The notes under the pieces are model-generated. The model searched no databases. It saw nothing but the letters and a program-made list of their open reading frames with translations, and was not told the DNA's origin. Below, piece after piece: positions 17,045 through 25,954 of a stretch of DNA of 64,000 bases (the stretch's first letter is position 1; every line of letters begins with the position of its first letter). This DNA comes from Deltaproteobacteria bacterium. Lineage in GTDB: Bacteria; UBA10199; GCA-002796325; JACPFF01. Made by a program: the position numbers and the translations under genes. The stretch spans positions 233,578 through 297,577 of the forward strand of contig JACPFF010000006.1 of the NCBI GenBank assembly GCA_016183065.1, given 5' to 3'.

Positions 17045-17288
17045 CTATTGGAGGGGCTCACGTACCCTGCGGCTCCGCCTCCGGGTACTTCCTCGTCCAC
17101 CCGCTTCGCGGGTGCCCGGACTCGGTCGTCGCCACACCCCCCTCCACCGGCAAAGCCGGTGGAGCCTCCCCCTCTCGCGCGCGGTGCGCGCTGGGTTGTG
17201 GGGCCCCGGACGTCAGTCCGGGGGGTGTCGTGCGCAGGCGAAGCCTCCTCTCAGGGTGCCACGGGCGTGAGCCCGTGGGGCCCTACTG
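17045..17288 (+). repeat. Modular hairpin repeat, copy 4 (longest form)
   Basis: This 244-base copy has the most modules: edge CTATTGGAGGGGCTCACG; hairpin A (GTACCC/GGGTAC); hairpin B (ACCCGCTTCGCGGGT); linker CCGGACTCGGTCGTCGCCAC; hairpin C (CCACCGGCAAAGCCGGTGG); a GCGCGC-rich hairpin D; hairpin E (CCCCGGACGTCAGTCCGGGG); hairpin F (AGGCGAAGCCT); hairpin G (CCACGGGCGTGAGCCCGTGG); closing GGGGCCCTACTG. It fills almost the whole gap between yggT and yggS and would be transcribed if the two share an operon. Confidence 0.93.
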
Positions 17289-17321
17289 AGGTGTGTGGGG
17301 AGTAGCATGTGTGCAAAACGC

Positions 17322-18050
17322 TCAACGCGGGGCGGGTCCGCTCACCGGGACGTCCGCGCGAGGGCCGAAGAGGAGGGTCCCGACACGAATCATCGTGGCC
17401 CCCTCTTCAATAGCGATCTCAAAATCGTGACTCATTCCCATGGAGAGCTCCGTGAGCGGTGCGGGATAACTCTGCGTGGCGTTGGCCTCGCGCAGGAGTC
17501 TGGCGAGCCGGCGAAAGTATGCGCGACTCCCTTCAGGAGTGTCCGTCGGCGGTGGGATGGCCATCAACCCGCGAATCTGCAGATGCGGAAAGGCGCCGAG
17601 GGCGCAGAGAAAGTCCGGCACGTTCGATGGCGCGATGCCCGATTTTGTCGACTCTCCCCCGAGATTGACCGTAACGAGTGCCTGCACCGGTTGAGTCGCC
17701 CGCCGGGCAATCTCTTCGGCAATCCCGAGTGCATCAAGGCCGTGGATGAGCGTGATCATTGGCAGGAGGTCCTTGATTTTCCGCCGCTGGAGACGGCCGA
17801 GAAAGTGCCACGTCACCTGCGGCACATGGATGGCATCCACCTTCTGCTGCAATTCCTGCAGATAATTTTCTCCGAAGGCCGTGATGCCGGCGTGCACGGC
17901 CTCCTGTATGCGGCCGAGCGGTTGCCCCTTGCTGACGGCAATGAGCGTGACGTCCGCCGGATCCCGACCGCAACGTCTGGCCGCCATCCCCATCCGCGCG
18001 CGGACCTGGCGGAGTTGTTTCTCGACCGATGGCCGATCGTGCTGCAGCAT
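17322..18050 (-). CDS. yggS: Pyridoxal phosphate homeostasis protein YggS (PLPBP)
   Basis: A 242-residue single-domain PLP-binding protein with the alanine-racemase-like barrel. Diagnostic pieces are AVSKGQ with the PLP lysine, FGENYLQE, WHFLGRLQRRK, and LSMGMSHDFEIAIEEGATMI near the C-terminus. It buffers free PLP and has no known enzymatic activity. I chose ATG at 18050 because the residues after it align with the normal N-terminus; a GTG at 18086 would add 12 residues. Neither start has a clear ribosome binding site. The start lies within 40 bases of the divergent lipoprotein gene. Confidence 0.93.
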   Translation of the reverse strand: MLQHDRPSVEKQLRQVRARMGMAARRCGRDPADVTLIAVSKGQPLGRIQEAVHAGITAFGENYLQELQQKVDAIHVPQVTWHFLGRLQRRKIKDLLPMITLIHGLDALGIAEEIARRATQPVQALVTVNLGGESTKSGIAPSNVPDFLCALGAFPHLQIRGLMAIPPPTDTPEGSRAYFRRLARLLREANATQSYPAPLTELSMGMSHDFEIAIEEGATMIRVGTLLFGPRADVPVSGPAPR

Positions 18051-18089
18051 CGGCTTGTCATACTGCAGGAAATCGATTAGGTCCACCGC

Positions 18090-18620
18090 ATGGTGAGGCG
18101 ATGGTTTGGCATTGCGGGTCTCTTGGCGCTCCTGGTTTCAGCCGGATGTCTCTTTGGTCCGAGTCGCGGTCCGAAAATTCTCGGCTATCAGCATGGCACG
18201 GTTCTCCTGACCACGGGGGAGCGCTATCAGGTGGGTCCACTGACGGACGAATGGCTTGAAGAAAGGCCCAGCCGTCATGTCGTCGGTTTTCGTGACCGGG
18301 AACGCGGGGCCATCATCACGACTAGCGCGTGGTGTGGCGCGCATTTTGAAGACCTACCGCTGACCGCGCTGATGGGCCATCTCTTTGCCGGGATCGAGCT
18401 GGTTCGCGTGGATCCGGCCATTGCCTTCTCCCTCGACGGTCGCGGGGCATTGCGGACCCGCTCGCTGCGGCGGATCGACGGCGTGGTTATGCAGACCGAT
18501 GCGGTTGTGGTCAAGAAAGATGGCTGCAATTTCGATTTCTATCTGATTGCGCGTCCGGAAGATGCCACAGTGCTGACACCGGTGTTTGAACGATTCGTGC
18601 ACGGATTTCGGTTTCACTAA
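18090..18620 (+). CDS. Predicted outer-membrane lipoprotein of an Mla-type operon
   Basis: A 176-residue protein with a lipoprotein signal peptide ending LLVSAGC, so Cys20 should be lipidated. The mature part is a single domain with two further cysteines (TSAWCGAHF and KKDGCNFDF) that could form a disulfide. I do not recognise the family. It is the first gene of an operon with mlaE, mlaF and mlaD, so it is probably the envelope partner of this phospholipid transporter, in the role MlaA or MlaC plays elsewhere, although it resembles neither. mlaE starts nine bases after its stop. Confidence 0.78.
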   Translation: MVRRWFGIAGLLALLVSAGCLFGPSRGPKILGYQHGTVLLTTGERYQVGPLTDEWLEERPSRHVVGFRDRERGAIITTSAWCGAHFEDLPLTALMGHLFAGIELVRVDPAIAFSLDGRGALRTRSLRRIDGVVMQTDAVVVKKDGCNFDFYLIARPEDATVLTPVFERFVHGFRFH

Positions 18621-18629
18621 AGGCGCCGC

Positions 18630-19451
18630 ATGGCAATCGACGGGGCACGCACAATGGAATCCACTCCCGACGGACCGGCGGAATTCTTTCGCCTCTGCGG
18701 TCGTTCCGTCGTCCGCCTGTGCAACAACACGGGCGAGGTGACGATGCTCGGCGTGGCCACGCTGCGTGCCATCTTTCGCTATCGCTGGGACATGGGCGAG
18801 ATTTTTCACCACTGTTTTTTCATCGGGAACCGGTCCCTGGGGATTGTCTTTCTCATCTCGGTCTTTACGGGAATGGTCCTTTCGCTCCAGTTTATTGTCG
18901 GATTGAGCCGCTTCGGTCTCACTCTCTATACCGGCCAGATCGTGGGACTCTCCATTACGCGCGAACTGGGGCCGGTCCTCACATCGCTCATGGTCGCGGC
19001 GCGTGTCGGCTCCGGCATTGCGGCCGAATTGGGTTCGATGGTGGTGACCGAGCAGGTGCTGGCGATCCAGGCCATGGGGGCCAATCCGATCCAGAAGCTG
19101 GTGGTGCCACGCGCCATTGCCACCCTCATCTCGGTCCCGCTCCTGACCGTCTTCGCCGATGCCGTTGGCGTGCTCGGCGGGATGATCGTCACGACCATGG
19201 AGACCAATGTGACCGCGCAGTTTTATCTGCATCAAATATGGACCACAGTCGCACTGGATGATTATCTGCATGGCATCGCCAAGACCGTGGTCTTTGCCGG
19301 GTGCATTGTCCTGATCGCCTGTCATCAGGGGTTGCGGACGTATGGGGGTACCGCCGGCGTGGGGCGTTCCACGACGCGGGCCGTGGTGTTTGCATCGGTC
19401 GCCATTTTCATTGCCGACTTTCTCCTCACCAAACTGCTCATCGTCTTATGA
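18630..19451 (+). CDS. mlaE: Phospholipid ABC transporter permease MlaE
   Basis: A 273-residue MlaE/TtgB2-type permease with about five membrane segments. Characteristic blocks are SITRELGPVLTSLMVAARVG, GSGIAAELGSMVVTEQVLAI and the C-terminal GLRTYGGTAGVGRSTTRAVV. MlaE dimerises, binds two MlaF ATPases and the MlaD hexamer, and moves phospholipids between inner and outer membranes. Its last four bases overlap the mlaF start. An ATG at 18654 would shorten the protein by eight residues. Confidence 0.95.
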   Translation: MAIDGARTMESTPDGPAEFFRLCGRSVVRLCNNTGEVTMLGVATLRAIFRYRWDMGEIFHHCFFIGNRSLGIVFLISVFTGMVLSLQFIVGLSRFGLTLYTGQIVGLSITRELGPVLTSLMVAARVGSGIAAELGSMVVTEQVLAIQAMGANPIQKLVVPRAIATLISVPLLTVFADAVGVLGGMIVTTMETNVTAQFYLHQIWTTVALDDYLHGIAKTVVFAGCIVLIACHQGLRTYGGTAGVGRSTTRAVVFASVAIFIADFLLTKLLIVL

Positions 19452-20224
19452 ATCGGCACGAATCGATCATTGTGTTGGAGCGGGTGTCGAAGGCCTTTAA
19501 CGGGACGCGCGTCCTGTCGGATTTCTCCCTGGCGATTGACCCGGGAGAGACGATGACCATCCTCGGGGGATCCGGCACGGGAAAGAGCGTGACGCTCAAA
19601 CTCATTTTGGGGCTCCTCAGGCCGGATCAGGGCCGCATTCTCTTTCGTGGCACCGACGTCGGGACCATGGATGAACAGACCCTGAACGGCATGCGCAAAC
19701 AGATCGGGATGCTCTTTCAGGGCGGTGCGCTCTTTGATTCGCTCAGTGTCCGCGAGAATATCGCCTATCCGCTCCGCGAACATTTTCGCCACCATGACGA
19801 AATGGAGATCGGTAAAATCGTCGCACATTCCCTCTCGCTGGTCGGCCTCCCGGGTGTTGAACAGATGATGCCCGTCGATCTCTCGGGGGGGATGCGCAAA
19901 CGGGTGGCGCTCGCCCGCGCGATTGCCACGCGACCGGCCGTGATCCTCTACGATGAGCCGACGACCGGGCTCGATCCGGCGAACACGCAGCGGATCAATC
20001 GCCTGATCCGCGAATTGCAGACAAAACTCGAGGTGACGAGTATTGTCGTGACCCATGACATGGAGAGTGCCTTTCAGGTGACGGACCGGATGGCGCTCCT
20101 CTACAATCGTCGCGTCGAATTTGTCGGGACCGTGGAAGAGGTCCGGAGCTCGTCGATACCGGTCGTGCAAAATTTTATTCATGGGCATCTTGACGCGGGG
20201 AATGAAATGACCGTAGGGGTGTAA
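19448..20224 (+). CDS. mlaF: Phospholipid ABC transporter ATPase MlaF
   Basis: A 258-residue ABC ATPase with Walker A GGSGTGKS, Q-loop MLFQGGALFDS, signature LSGGMRKRVALARA, Walker B AVILYDEPTTGLDP and a switch histidine in VVTHDMESA. The GGALFDSLSVRENIAYPL block is typical of the MlaF/Ttg2A branch. It drives lipid movement by the MlaE dimer. The frame is open upstream inside mlaE, but the ATG in the ATGA overlap is the natural start. mlaD follows after four bases. Confidence 0.95.
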   Translation: MNRHESIIVLERVSKAFNGTRVLSDFSLAIDPGETMTILGGSGTGKSVTLKLILGLLRPDQGRILFRGTDVGTMDEQTLNGMRKQIGMLFQGGALFDSLSVRENIAYPLREHFRHHDEMEIGKIVAHSLSLVGLPGVEQMMPVDLSGGMRKRVALARAIATRPAVILYDEPTTGLDPANTQRINRLIRELQTKLEVTSIVVTHDMESAFQVTDRMALLYNRRVEFVGTVEEVRSSSIPVVQNFIHGHLDAGNEMTVGV

Positions 20225-20228
20225 TATT

Positions 20229-21074
20229 GTGGTCACTGAACGGACTGTCCATATTCGCGTCGGTATTTTTGTCACGGCGGGCCTTGTGTTGGCCATGTTT
20301 GCCATCTTCATGATCGGGAGTGAACGATCCTGGTTCGAGAAGCGGTATACCCTCTATTGCACCTTCGATGACATCAGCGGGCTCGGGCCCGGGGCCCCCG
20401 TGGCATTGGCGGGGATGCGCGTTGGCTCGGTCAAGGCGGTCGAATTTCCTCAGGAGGAATACCGGAAGGCCCTCATGGTCGTGCTCGATATCAACCAGCA
20501 GTTTCAAGACCGGATTCGCACCGATTCCGAGGCGAGCATCGAGACCCAGGGGCTCTTGGGGGACAAGAAGATTTCGATTACGATCGGGAATGCCGAGGCC
20601 GCGCCGCTGAAAGATGGTGAGCATTTGAAAACAGCCTCGACTGGTGATTTGTACAGCATTGGGAAAGACGCGAGCGACATTATTTCGGATGCGAAAAAGG
20701 TCCTGAGGCGGGTCGACCACATGTTGCAACACGCCGAAGAAGGGCATGGGGCCCTCGGCGCCCTCCTGTACGATGAAGAGGGGCGCGCCTTGGTCCACAA
20801 TCTCAATGCCGGCGCACAGTCGTTCAATGCCTTCATGAGACGGACCGCGGAAGCCGGTGACATCCGCCGGGTGGTGGCCAATCTTGAAGAGTCGACCGCC
20901 GATCTCCAGGCCATTACCAGCAAGATGCGTCGTGGTGAGGGGAGTCTGGGGGCCCTCTTGAGCGATGATGCCATTTATAACGACCTGCGCGCCTTGTTTG
21001 GGCGTGCACGGCGGAACGTCATTCTCCGGTCCATTGCACGGTCCGCATTGCGTCATTCAGAGACCGAACAATAA
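20229..21074 (+). CDS. mlaD: MlaD-type MCE substrate-binding protein
   Basis: A 281-residue protein with one N-terminal transmembrane helix (about residues 9-30), an MCE domain (about 38-117: [20 protein letters not shown] onward) and a long helical C-terminal region. MCE domains form hexameric rings that carry lipids through a hydrophobic pore. It is longer than E. coli MlaD (183 residues); the extra C-terminal helix suggests a longer periplasmic extension. GTG start. It is the last gene of the transporter operon. Confidence 0.93.
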   Translation: MVTERTVHIRVGIFVTAGLVLAMFAIFMIGSERSWFEKRYTLYCTFDDISGLGPGAPVALAGMRVGSVKAVEFPQEEYRKALMVVLDINQQFQDRIRTDSEASIETQGLLGDKKISITIGNAEAAPLKDGEHLKTASTGDLYSIGKDASDIISDAKKVLRRVDHMLQHAEEGHGALGALLYDEEGRALVHNLNAGAQSFNAFMRRTAEAGDIRRVVANLEESTADLQAITSKMRRGEGSLGALLSDDAIYNDLRALFGRARRNVILRSIARSALRHSETEQ

Positions 21075-21077
21075 CAT

Positions 21078-21123
21078 CGTCAAAAAGTCGGCAATAAAGT
21101 TGGAAAAAGTCCGTTTTTTGACG
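21078..21123. promoter_or_regulatory. Inverted repeat between mlaD and prkA
   Basis: CGTCAAAAA (21078-21086) is mirrored exactly by TTTTTGACG (21115-21123), separated by 28 bases. It could be a long hairpin ending the Mla transcript or an operator upstream of the prkA promoter. The right arm sits about 20 bases upstream of the -35 box. Confidence 0.5.
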
Positions 21124-21142
21124 TACGGAGATCTTGCCATTG

Positions 21143-21170
21143 TTGACGGGGGCGTGTACAATAATACTAT
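21143..21170 (+). promoter_or_regulatory. Sigma-70-type promoter of prkA
   Basis: TTGACG (-35) and TACTAT (-10) are separated by 16 bases, with transcription predicted near 21177, 28 bases before the prkA ATG. A strong AAGGAGG ribosome binding site follows at 21191-21197. A nearby TACAAT at 21157 is too close to the -35 box to be its partner. Confidence 0.6.
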
Positions 21171-21204
21171 CAATGAAACTTCAATAAAAAAAGGAGGTTA
21201 TCCT

Positions 21205-23328
21205 ATGACAACGCAACCGCCCGTTGGCACGTCCGGTGCCGGATCGGGAAATGGCAATGACTTACTGTCGGTGCTCATGGGGTTGCACGATGTCAGAGGG
21301 TATCAGGATCTCAATTGGGATGGTTCCTTTGGGCAATACTTGACGCTCTTCGCGGGCAACCCCAAGGTCGCCCGCAGTGCCTTTCAGCGGATCTACGACA
21401 TGATCCTCTCGCATGGGACGGAAGAGTATTACGAATACAAGAAAAAAATTACCCGGTACCGGTTTTTCAGCGATCCCTTCACGCACGGCCACGACGCCAT
21501 TTTTGGCCTCGATATTCCGCTCATGAAACTGGTCAATTTTTTCCAGTCGGCGGCGCGTCGTTATGGCACGGAACGCCGGATCCTCCTGTTGCACGGTCCG
21601 GTGGGGAGCGCCAAAAGTACGGTAGTGCGCCTGCTCAAAAAGGGACTGGAACAGTATTCGCGCACGGCGGAAGGCGCGCTCTATTCCTTTTCGTGGCACA
21701 AAAACGGGTGCGAGGAGTTGCGCGCGATTTTTGGCCAGGCAGAGGAGATTCCCTGTCCCATGCATGAAGACCCGATCAAGCTCATCCAGCCGGAACACCG
21801 CGGACGCGTGCTCGCATCGGTCAATGAGCGAATCCCCGAGAGTGAGCAGATCGTGATCGAAGGGGACCTGTGTCCGCCATGCCGCTATATTTACCGGGAA
21901 CTGCAGAATCATTATAACGGGGATCTGGGGAAGGTGCTCGACCACATTCGGGTCCGGCGCATCCATCTGTCCGAGAAGGACCGCGTCGGCGTCGGAACCT
22001 TTCAGCCGAAGGACGAGAAAAACCAGGACTCCACGGAGCTGACAGGCGATATCAACTACCGGAAAATCGCGGAGTACGGATCCGACTCCGATCCGCGCGC
22101 CTTTAATTTCGACGGTGAATTCAATATCGCGAATCGCGGTCTGATCGAATTCGTGGAAATTTTAAAGCTCGATGTCGCCTTCTTGTACGATCTCCTGGGC
22201 GCCTCACAAGAGCACAAAATCAAGCCGAAGAAATTTGCCCAGACCGACATCGACTTGATCATCATCGGGCACACGAACGAGCCCGAATATCGCAAATTCC
22301 AGAACAATGAATACATGGAAGCCTTGCGTGATCGGACCGTGAAGATCGACATCCCCTACATCACGAAGCTCCATGAGGAGATCAAGATCTACGAAAAGGA
22401 TTACGGGAAAGACCGGATCCGCGGGCGCCATATTGCGCCGCACACGCTCGAAATGGCCGCGATGTGGGCGGTCTTGACGCGACTTGAAGAGCCGAAGAAG
22501 GCCAATCTGACCGTCATGCAAAAAATGAAACTCTACGACGGAAAATCACTCCCCGGTTTTACCGAGGACAACGTGAAGGAGTTGCGCAAAGAGACGAGCA
22601 ACGAGGGGTTCGGCGGCATTTCGCCCCGGTATATTCAGGATAAGATTTCGAATACACTCGTGATGGATACCGGCCATAATTCGATCAATCCGTTCATGGT
22701 TCTCAATGAATTGGAAAGCGGGCTGCGTCATCATTCGCTCATCAAGACCGATGACGAATACAAGCGGTTTGTCGACCAGCTCAATGTCGTGCGCGAAGAG
22801 TACGAGGACATCGTGAAAAACGAGGTGCAACGAGCGATTTCAGCCGATGAAGAGGCCATCAACCGGCTCTGTGCCAATTATATCGACAACGTCAAGGCCT
22901 ATACGCAGAAGGAGCGGGTGCGCAATCCGTATACCGGTCGTGATGAGGAGCCGGATGAACGGCTCATGCGATCCATTGAGGAAAAGATCGATATCCCGGA
23001 GAGTCGTAAAGACGACTTCCGTCGGGAGATCATGAACTACATCGGGGCGCTGGCTGTGGAGGGGAAGCAGTTCTACTACAAGACCAATGAACGACTGCAC
23101 AAGGCGCTCGAATTGAAACTCTTCGAGGACCAGAAAGACACGATCAAGTTGACGACGCTGGTCTCGGGTGTTGTCGACCAGTCGACGCAGGAAAAGATCG
23201 ACATTGTCAAGGCGCGATTGGTGAAGAATTACGGCTACACGGAAGAGAGTGCGACGGATGTGTTGCAATTCGTGGCCTCGATTTTTGCCCGTGGGGATAT
23301 TAAGGATCGGTCCACTGGAAAAGCGTAA
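21205..23328 (+). CDS. prkA: PrkA family serine protein kinase/AAA+ protein (YeaG)
   Basis: A 707-residue PrkA protein, somewhat longer than E. coli YeaG (644). The AAA+ part has P-loop GPVGSAKST at ~131-139 and the family signature [14 protein letters not shown]. The C-terminal region is the PrkA domain. PrkA proteins are implicated in sporulation in Bacillus and in starvation and nitrogen responses in E. coli; whether they act as kinase or Lon-like protease is debated. It starts a three-gene operon with yeaH and spoVR, a conserved trio. The start is fixed by AAGGAGG seven bases upstream. Confidence 0.95.
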   Translation: MTTQPPVGTSGAGSGNGNDLLSVLMGLHDVRGYQDLNWDGSFGQYLTLFAGNPKVARSAFQRIYDMILSHGTEEYYEYKKKITRYRFFSDPFTHGHDAIFGLDIPLMKLVNFFQSAARRYGTERRILLLHGPVGSAKSTVVRLLKKGLEQYSRTAEGALYSFSWHKNGCEELRAIFGQAEEIPCPMHEDPIKLIQPEHRGRVLASVNERIPESEQIVIEGDLCPPCRYIYRELQNHYNGDLGKVLDHIRVRRIHLSEKDRVGVGTFQPKDEKNQDSTELTGDINYRKIAEYGSDSDPRAFNFDGEFNIANRGLIEFVEILKLDVAFLYDLLGASQEHKIKPKKFAQTDIDLIIIGHTNEPEYRKFQNNEYMEALRDRTVKIDIPYITKLHEEIKIYEKDYGKDRIRGRHIAPHTLEMAAMWAVLTRLEEPKKANLTVMQKMKLYDGKSLPGFTEDNVKELRKETSNEGFGGISPRYIQDKISNTLVMDTGHNSINPFMVLNELESGLRHHSLIKTDDEYKRFVDQLNVVREEYEDIVKNEVQRAISADEEAINRLCANYIDNVKAYTQKERVRNPYTGRDEEPDERLMRSIEEKIDIPESRKDDFRREIMNYIGALAVEGKQFYYKTNERLHKALELKLFEDQKDTIKLTTLVSGVVDQSTQEKIDIVKARLVKNYGYTEESATDVLQFVASIFARGDIKDRSTGKA

Positions 23329-23337
23329 AGACGATCT

Positions 23338-24438
23338 ATGCCCATCAAGATTGAACAAGATCTGAGTCGCTTTCGGCAGATTGTCCGTGGACGTATCAAG
23401 AAAGACGTGCAGAAGTTCCTCACGAGCACGGAGCTGATCGGCAAAAAAGGGAAGGATCTCGTCAGCATTCCCCTGCCGCATATCGAAATCCCTCATTTTA
23501 CCTTTGGCGGTAAGGACCAGCGCGGTGTCGGGCAGGGTGACGGCAGCCCGGGGGATGGTGCATCGGGCGCGGAAGGTGGCGATGGGCGGGCGGGGAATGC
23601 GGCCGGTGACCATCTCCTGGAAGTCGAACTCCGCTTTGACGAGTTGGCGGAGATTATCGGCGAGGCGCTTGAATTGCCGCGCATCGAACCGAAAGGCCGT
23701 GCCGAACAGCTGGTGGAACGGCGTCGCTACTCCAGTATTGCCGTGGCCGGGCCGGAATCGCTCCGGCATTTCAAGCGCACTTATCGGCAGGCCCTGCGCC
23801 GACAACTGATCAGCGGCCAGTATGATCCGGACCATCCGATCATCATTCCGATCCGGGAAGACAAGCGCTATCGCACCTATCGCGACATTCAGCGACCGGA
23901 ACACAAGGCCGTCATCTGCTTTATGCTCGATGTTTCCGGATCGATGGGGAATGAACAGAAAGAAGTGGTGCGCCTGGAGACCTTCTGGATCGATACCTGG
24001 CTCCGCTCGCAGTACAAAAGTGTCGCGATCGTCTATATCATCCATGATGCGGTGGCGCGGGAAGTCGACCGCGAGACGTTCTTTCACACGCGGGAGAGTG
24101 GCGGCACGATCATTTCGTCCGCATACAAACTCTGCCTGCAGATCATCCGTGAGCGATTCGATCCCGGGGAATGGAATATTTATCCCTTTCATTTTTCCGA
24201 TGGGGACAACTGGTCGGGCAACGACACCGCGGAATGTCTGAAATTGATCGAAAGCGAGTTCTTTCCACGCGTGAATCTCTTTTGTTACGGACAGGTTGAG
24301 AGCGAATACGGAAGCGGACAATTTCTGCGCGATTTGCTGGAACATTTTACGGGCGCGGAAAAACTGATCACCTCGAAGATTGAAAACAAAGAGGCGATAC
24401 CCCGATCGATTCGGGATTTTCTCGGAAAAGGGAAATGA
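23338..24438 (+). CDS. yeaH: YeaH/YhbH family protein (DUF444, von Willebrand A fold)
   Basis: A 366-residue protein of the DUF444 family. The N-terminal half includes a Gly-rich acidic linker (about residues 60-92); the C-terminal half is a VWA domain with the metal-site motif MLDVSGSMG at ~196-204. YeaH/YhbH is always encoded near prkA and probably recruits or regulates its targets; no enzymatic activity is known. It begins nine bases after prkA. Confidence 0.93.
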   Translation: MPIKIEQDLSRFRQIVRGRIKKDVQKFLTSTELIGKKGKDLVSIPLPHIEIPHFTFGGKDQRGVGQGDGSPGDGASGAEGGDGRAGNAAGDHLLEVELRFDELAEIIGEALELPRIEPKGRAEQLVERRRYSSIAVAGPESLRHFKRTYRQALRRQLISGQYDPDHPIIIPIREDKRYRTYRDIQRPEHKAVICFMLDVSGSMGNEQKEVVRLETFWIDTWLRSQYKSVAIVYIIHDAVAREVDRETFFHTRESGGTIISSAYKLCLQIIRERFDPGEWNIYPFHFSDGDNWSGNDTAECLKLIESEFFPRVNLFCYGQVESEYGSGQFLRDLLEHFTGAEKLITSKIENKEAIPRSIRDFLGKGK

Positions 24439-24442
24439 ACGT

Positions 24443-25936
24443 ATGAGTCTGTCGCCACAGTTGCGAAAAATGCAGGACGAAATCCGCGGTTATGCCGTGG
24501 CCTACGGGCTCGATTTTTTCGAGGTCATTTTTGAAATGCTCGATTGGCGACAGATCAACGAGGTCGCGGCCTATGGCGGATTTCCAAACCGTTATCCGCA
24601 CTGGCGTTTTGGGATGGAATACGAACGCCTGGCAAAAAGCTATTCGTACGGACTATCAAAAATCTATGAAATGGTGATCAATAACGACCCCTGTTACGCC
24701 TATTTGTTGCACAGCAATAATCTCGTCGACCAGAAAATGGTCATGGCCCACGTGTATGGCCACAGCGATTTTTTCAAGTGCAACCAGTATTTTGCCCATA
24801 CCAATCGCAAAATGATGGATGAAATGGCGAATCACCGGACGCGGGTCATGCGCTATATTGACCGCTACGGGCATGACACGGTGGAAAATTTCATCGATGT
24901 CTCTCTCTCGCTGGACAACCTGATTGACTATCACGCACCGGCGATTCGCCGTGCCGATGTCGTGCCGCAGCCGAGAGAGGACGACGAGGAGGAACGGGAC
25001 GGACGCATCCAAAAATTGGGGAAGGATGCGCGGCCATACATGGACCGGTATCTGAACCCCCCGGAGTTTCTCGAGGCCCAGCGGCAGCAGATCGCAGAAG
25101 AACGGAAGAAGGCCAGGCAGTTTCCCGAGCGTCCGCAACGCGATGTGCTCAATTTCCTCCTCCACTATGCCCCGCTCGAATCGTGGGAACGTGACGTGTT
25201 GTCGCTCATCCGCGAAGAGGCGCTCTACTATGCCCCGCAGGCCCAGACGAAGGTCATGAATGAGGGATGGGCCTGTTATTGGCACAGCACGATCATGACC
25301 CAGCGGGCGCTGAAGGATAGCGAACTGATCGACTATGCGGACCATCATTCCGGGACCGTGGCCATGGGGCCGCACAACTTCAATCCCTACAAGATCGGGC
25401 TCGAGCTCTTTCGCGATATCGAAGAGCGGTGGAACAAGGGACGGTGTGGCAAGGAGTACGACGAATGCACCGATATGCGGCAGCGCGCCCAGTGGAATAA
25501 AAACCTGGGGCTCGGGCGCGACAAGATCTTTGAGGTGCGGCGCATTTATAATGATTTGACATTTATCGACACATTTCTCACCCCCGAGTTCTGCCAGGAA
25601 CAGCGGCTTTTCATCTATGCCTACGATTTAAACACCGACCAGTATGAGATGGCGGGACGGACCTTTGACCAGATCAAACAACAGCTCTTAACGCAGCTGA
25701 CCAACTGCGGGAGTCCGATTTTGGATGTGGTCGATGCCAATCATGAAAACCGCAATATCTTGGTCTTGAAACACGTGCATGAAGGGATCGACCTGCGGAT
25801 CGATTATGCCCGCGAGTGCCTGAAATCCCTGCAGCGCATCTGGAAGCGCCCTGTCGCCGTCGATACCATCCTTGACGGAATCCCCAAGACGTTGAGTTTT
25901 GATGGGGAGCAGTACGCTGAGCGGAGACCGAAGTGA
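24443..25936 (+). CDS. spoVR: SpoVR family protein
   Basis: A 497-residue SpoVR/YcgB family protein, near the normal length. Family features are the N-terminal IFEMLDWRQINEVAAYGGFP, VYGHSDFFKCNQYF, NEGWACYWHSTIMTQ and KIGLELFRDIEERW. SpoVR is needed for spore cortex formation in Bacillus, but the family is widespread in non-sporulating Gram-negatives together with prkA and yeaH; its molecular role is unknown. Four bases separate it from yeaH. The gene ends 18 bases before the convergent membrane-protein gene, with no terminator visible. Confidence 0.95.
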   Translation: MSLSPQLRKMQDEIRGYAVAYGLDFFEVIFEMLDWRQINEVAAYGGFPNRYPHWRFGMEYERLAKSYSYGLSKIYEMVINNDPCYAYLLHSNNLVDQKMVMAHVYGHSDFFKCNQYFAHTNRKMMDEMANHRTRVMRYIDRYGHDTVENFIDVSLSLDNLIDYHAPAIRRADVVPQPREDDEEERDGRIQKLGKDARPYMDRYLNPPEFLEAQRQQIAEERKKARQFPERPQRDVLNFLLHYAPLESWERDVLSLIREEALYYAPQAQTKVMNEGWACYWHSTIMTQRALKDSELIDYADHHSGTVAMGPHNFNPYKIGLELFRDIEERWNKGRCGKEYDECTDMRQRAQWNKNLGLGRDKIFEVRRIYNDLTFIDTFLTPEFCQEQRLFIYAYDLNTDQYEMAGRTFDQIKQQLLTQLTNCGSPILDVVDANHENRNILVLKHVHEGIDLRIDYARECLKSLQRIWKRPVAVDTILDGIPKTLSFDGEQYAERRPK

Positions 25937-25954
25937 GTCTTCCGCACTCATTTT

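Noticed and set aside
17045-17288. CRISPR array or tandem repeat
   Set aside because: Modules are hairpins of different sequence joined by linkers, not identical repeats with unique spacers; no cas genes are present.
21143-21162. TTGACG paired with TACAAT as the prkA promoter
   Set aside because: Only eight bases separate the boxes; TACTAT at 21165 has correct spacing.
22840-24345. 501-codon open frame on the minus strand opposite prkA and yeaH
   Set aside because: It spans two well-supported genes on the other strand and has no recognisable motif or ribosome binding site. High GC content commonly produces such antisense frames.
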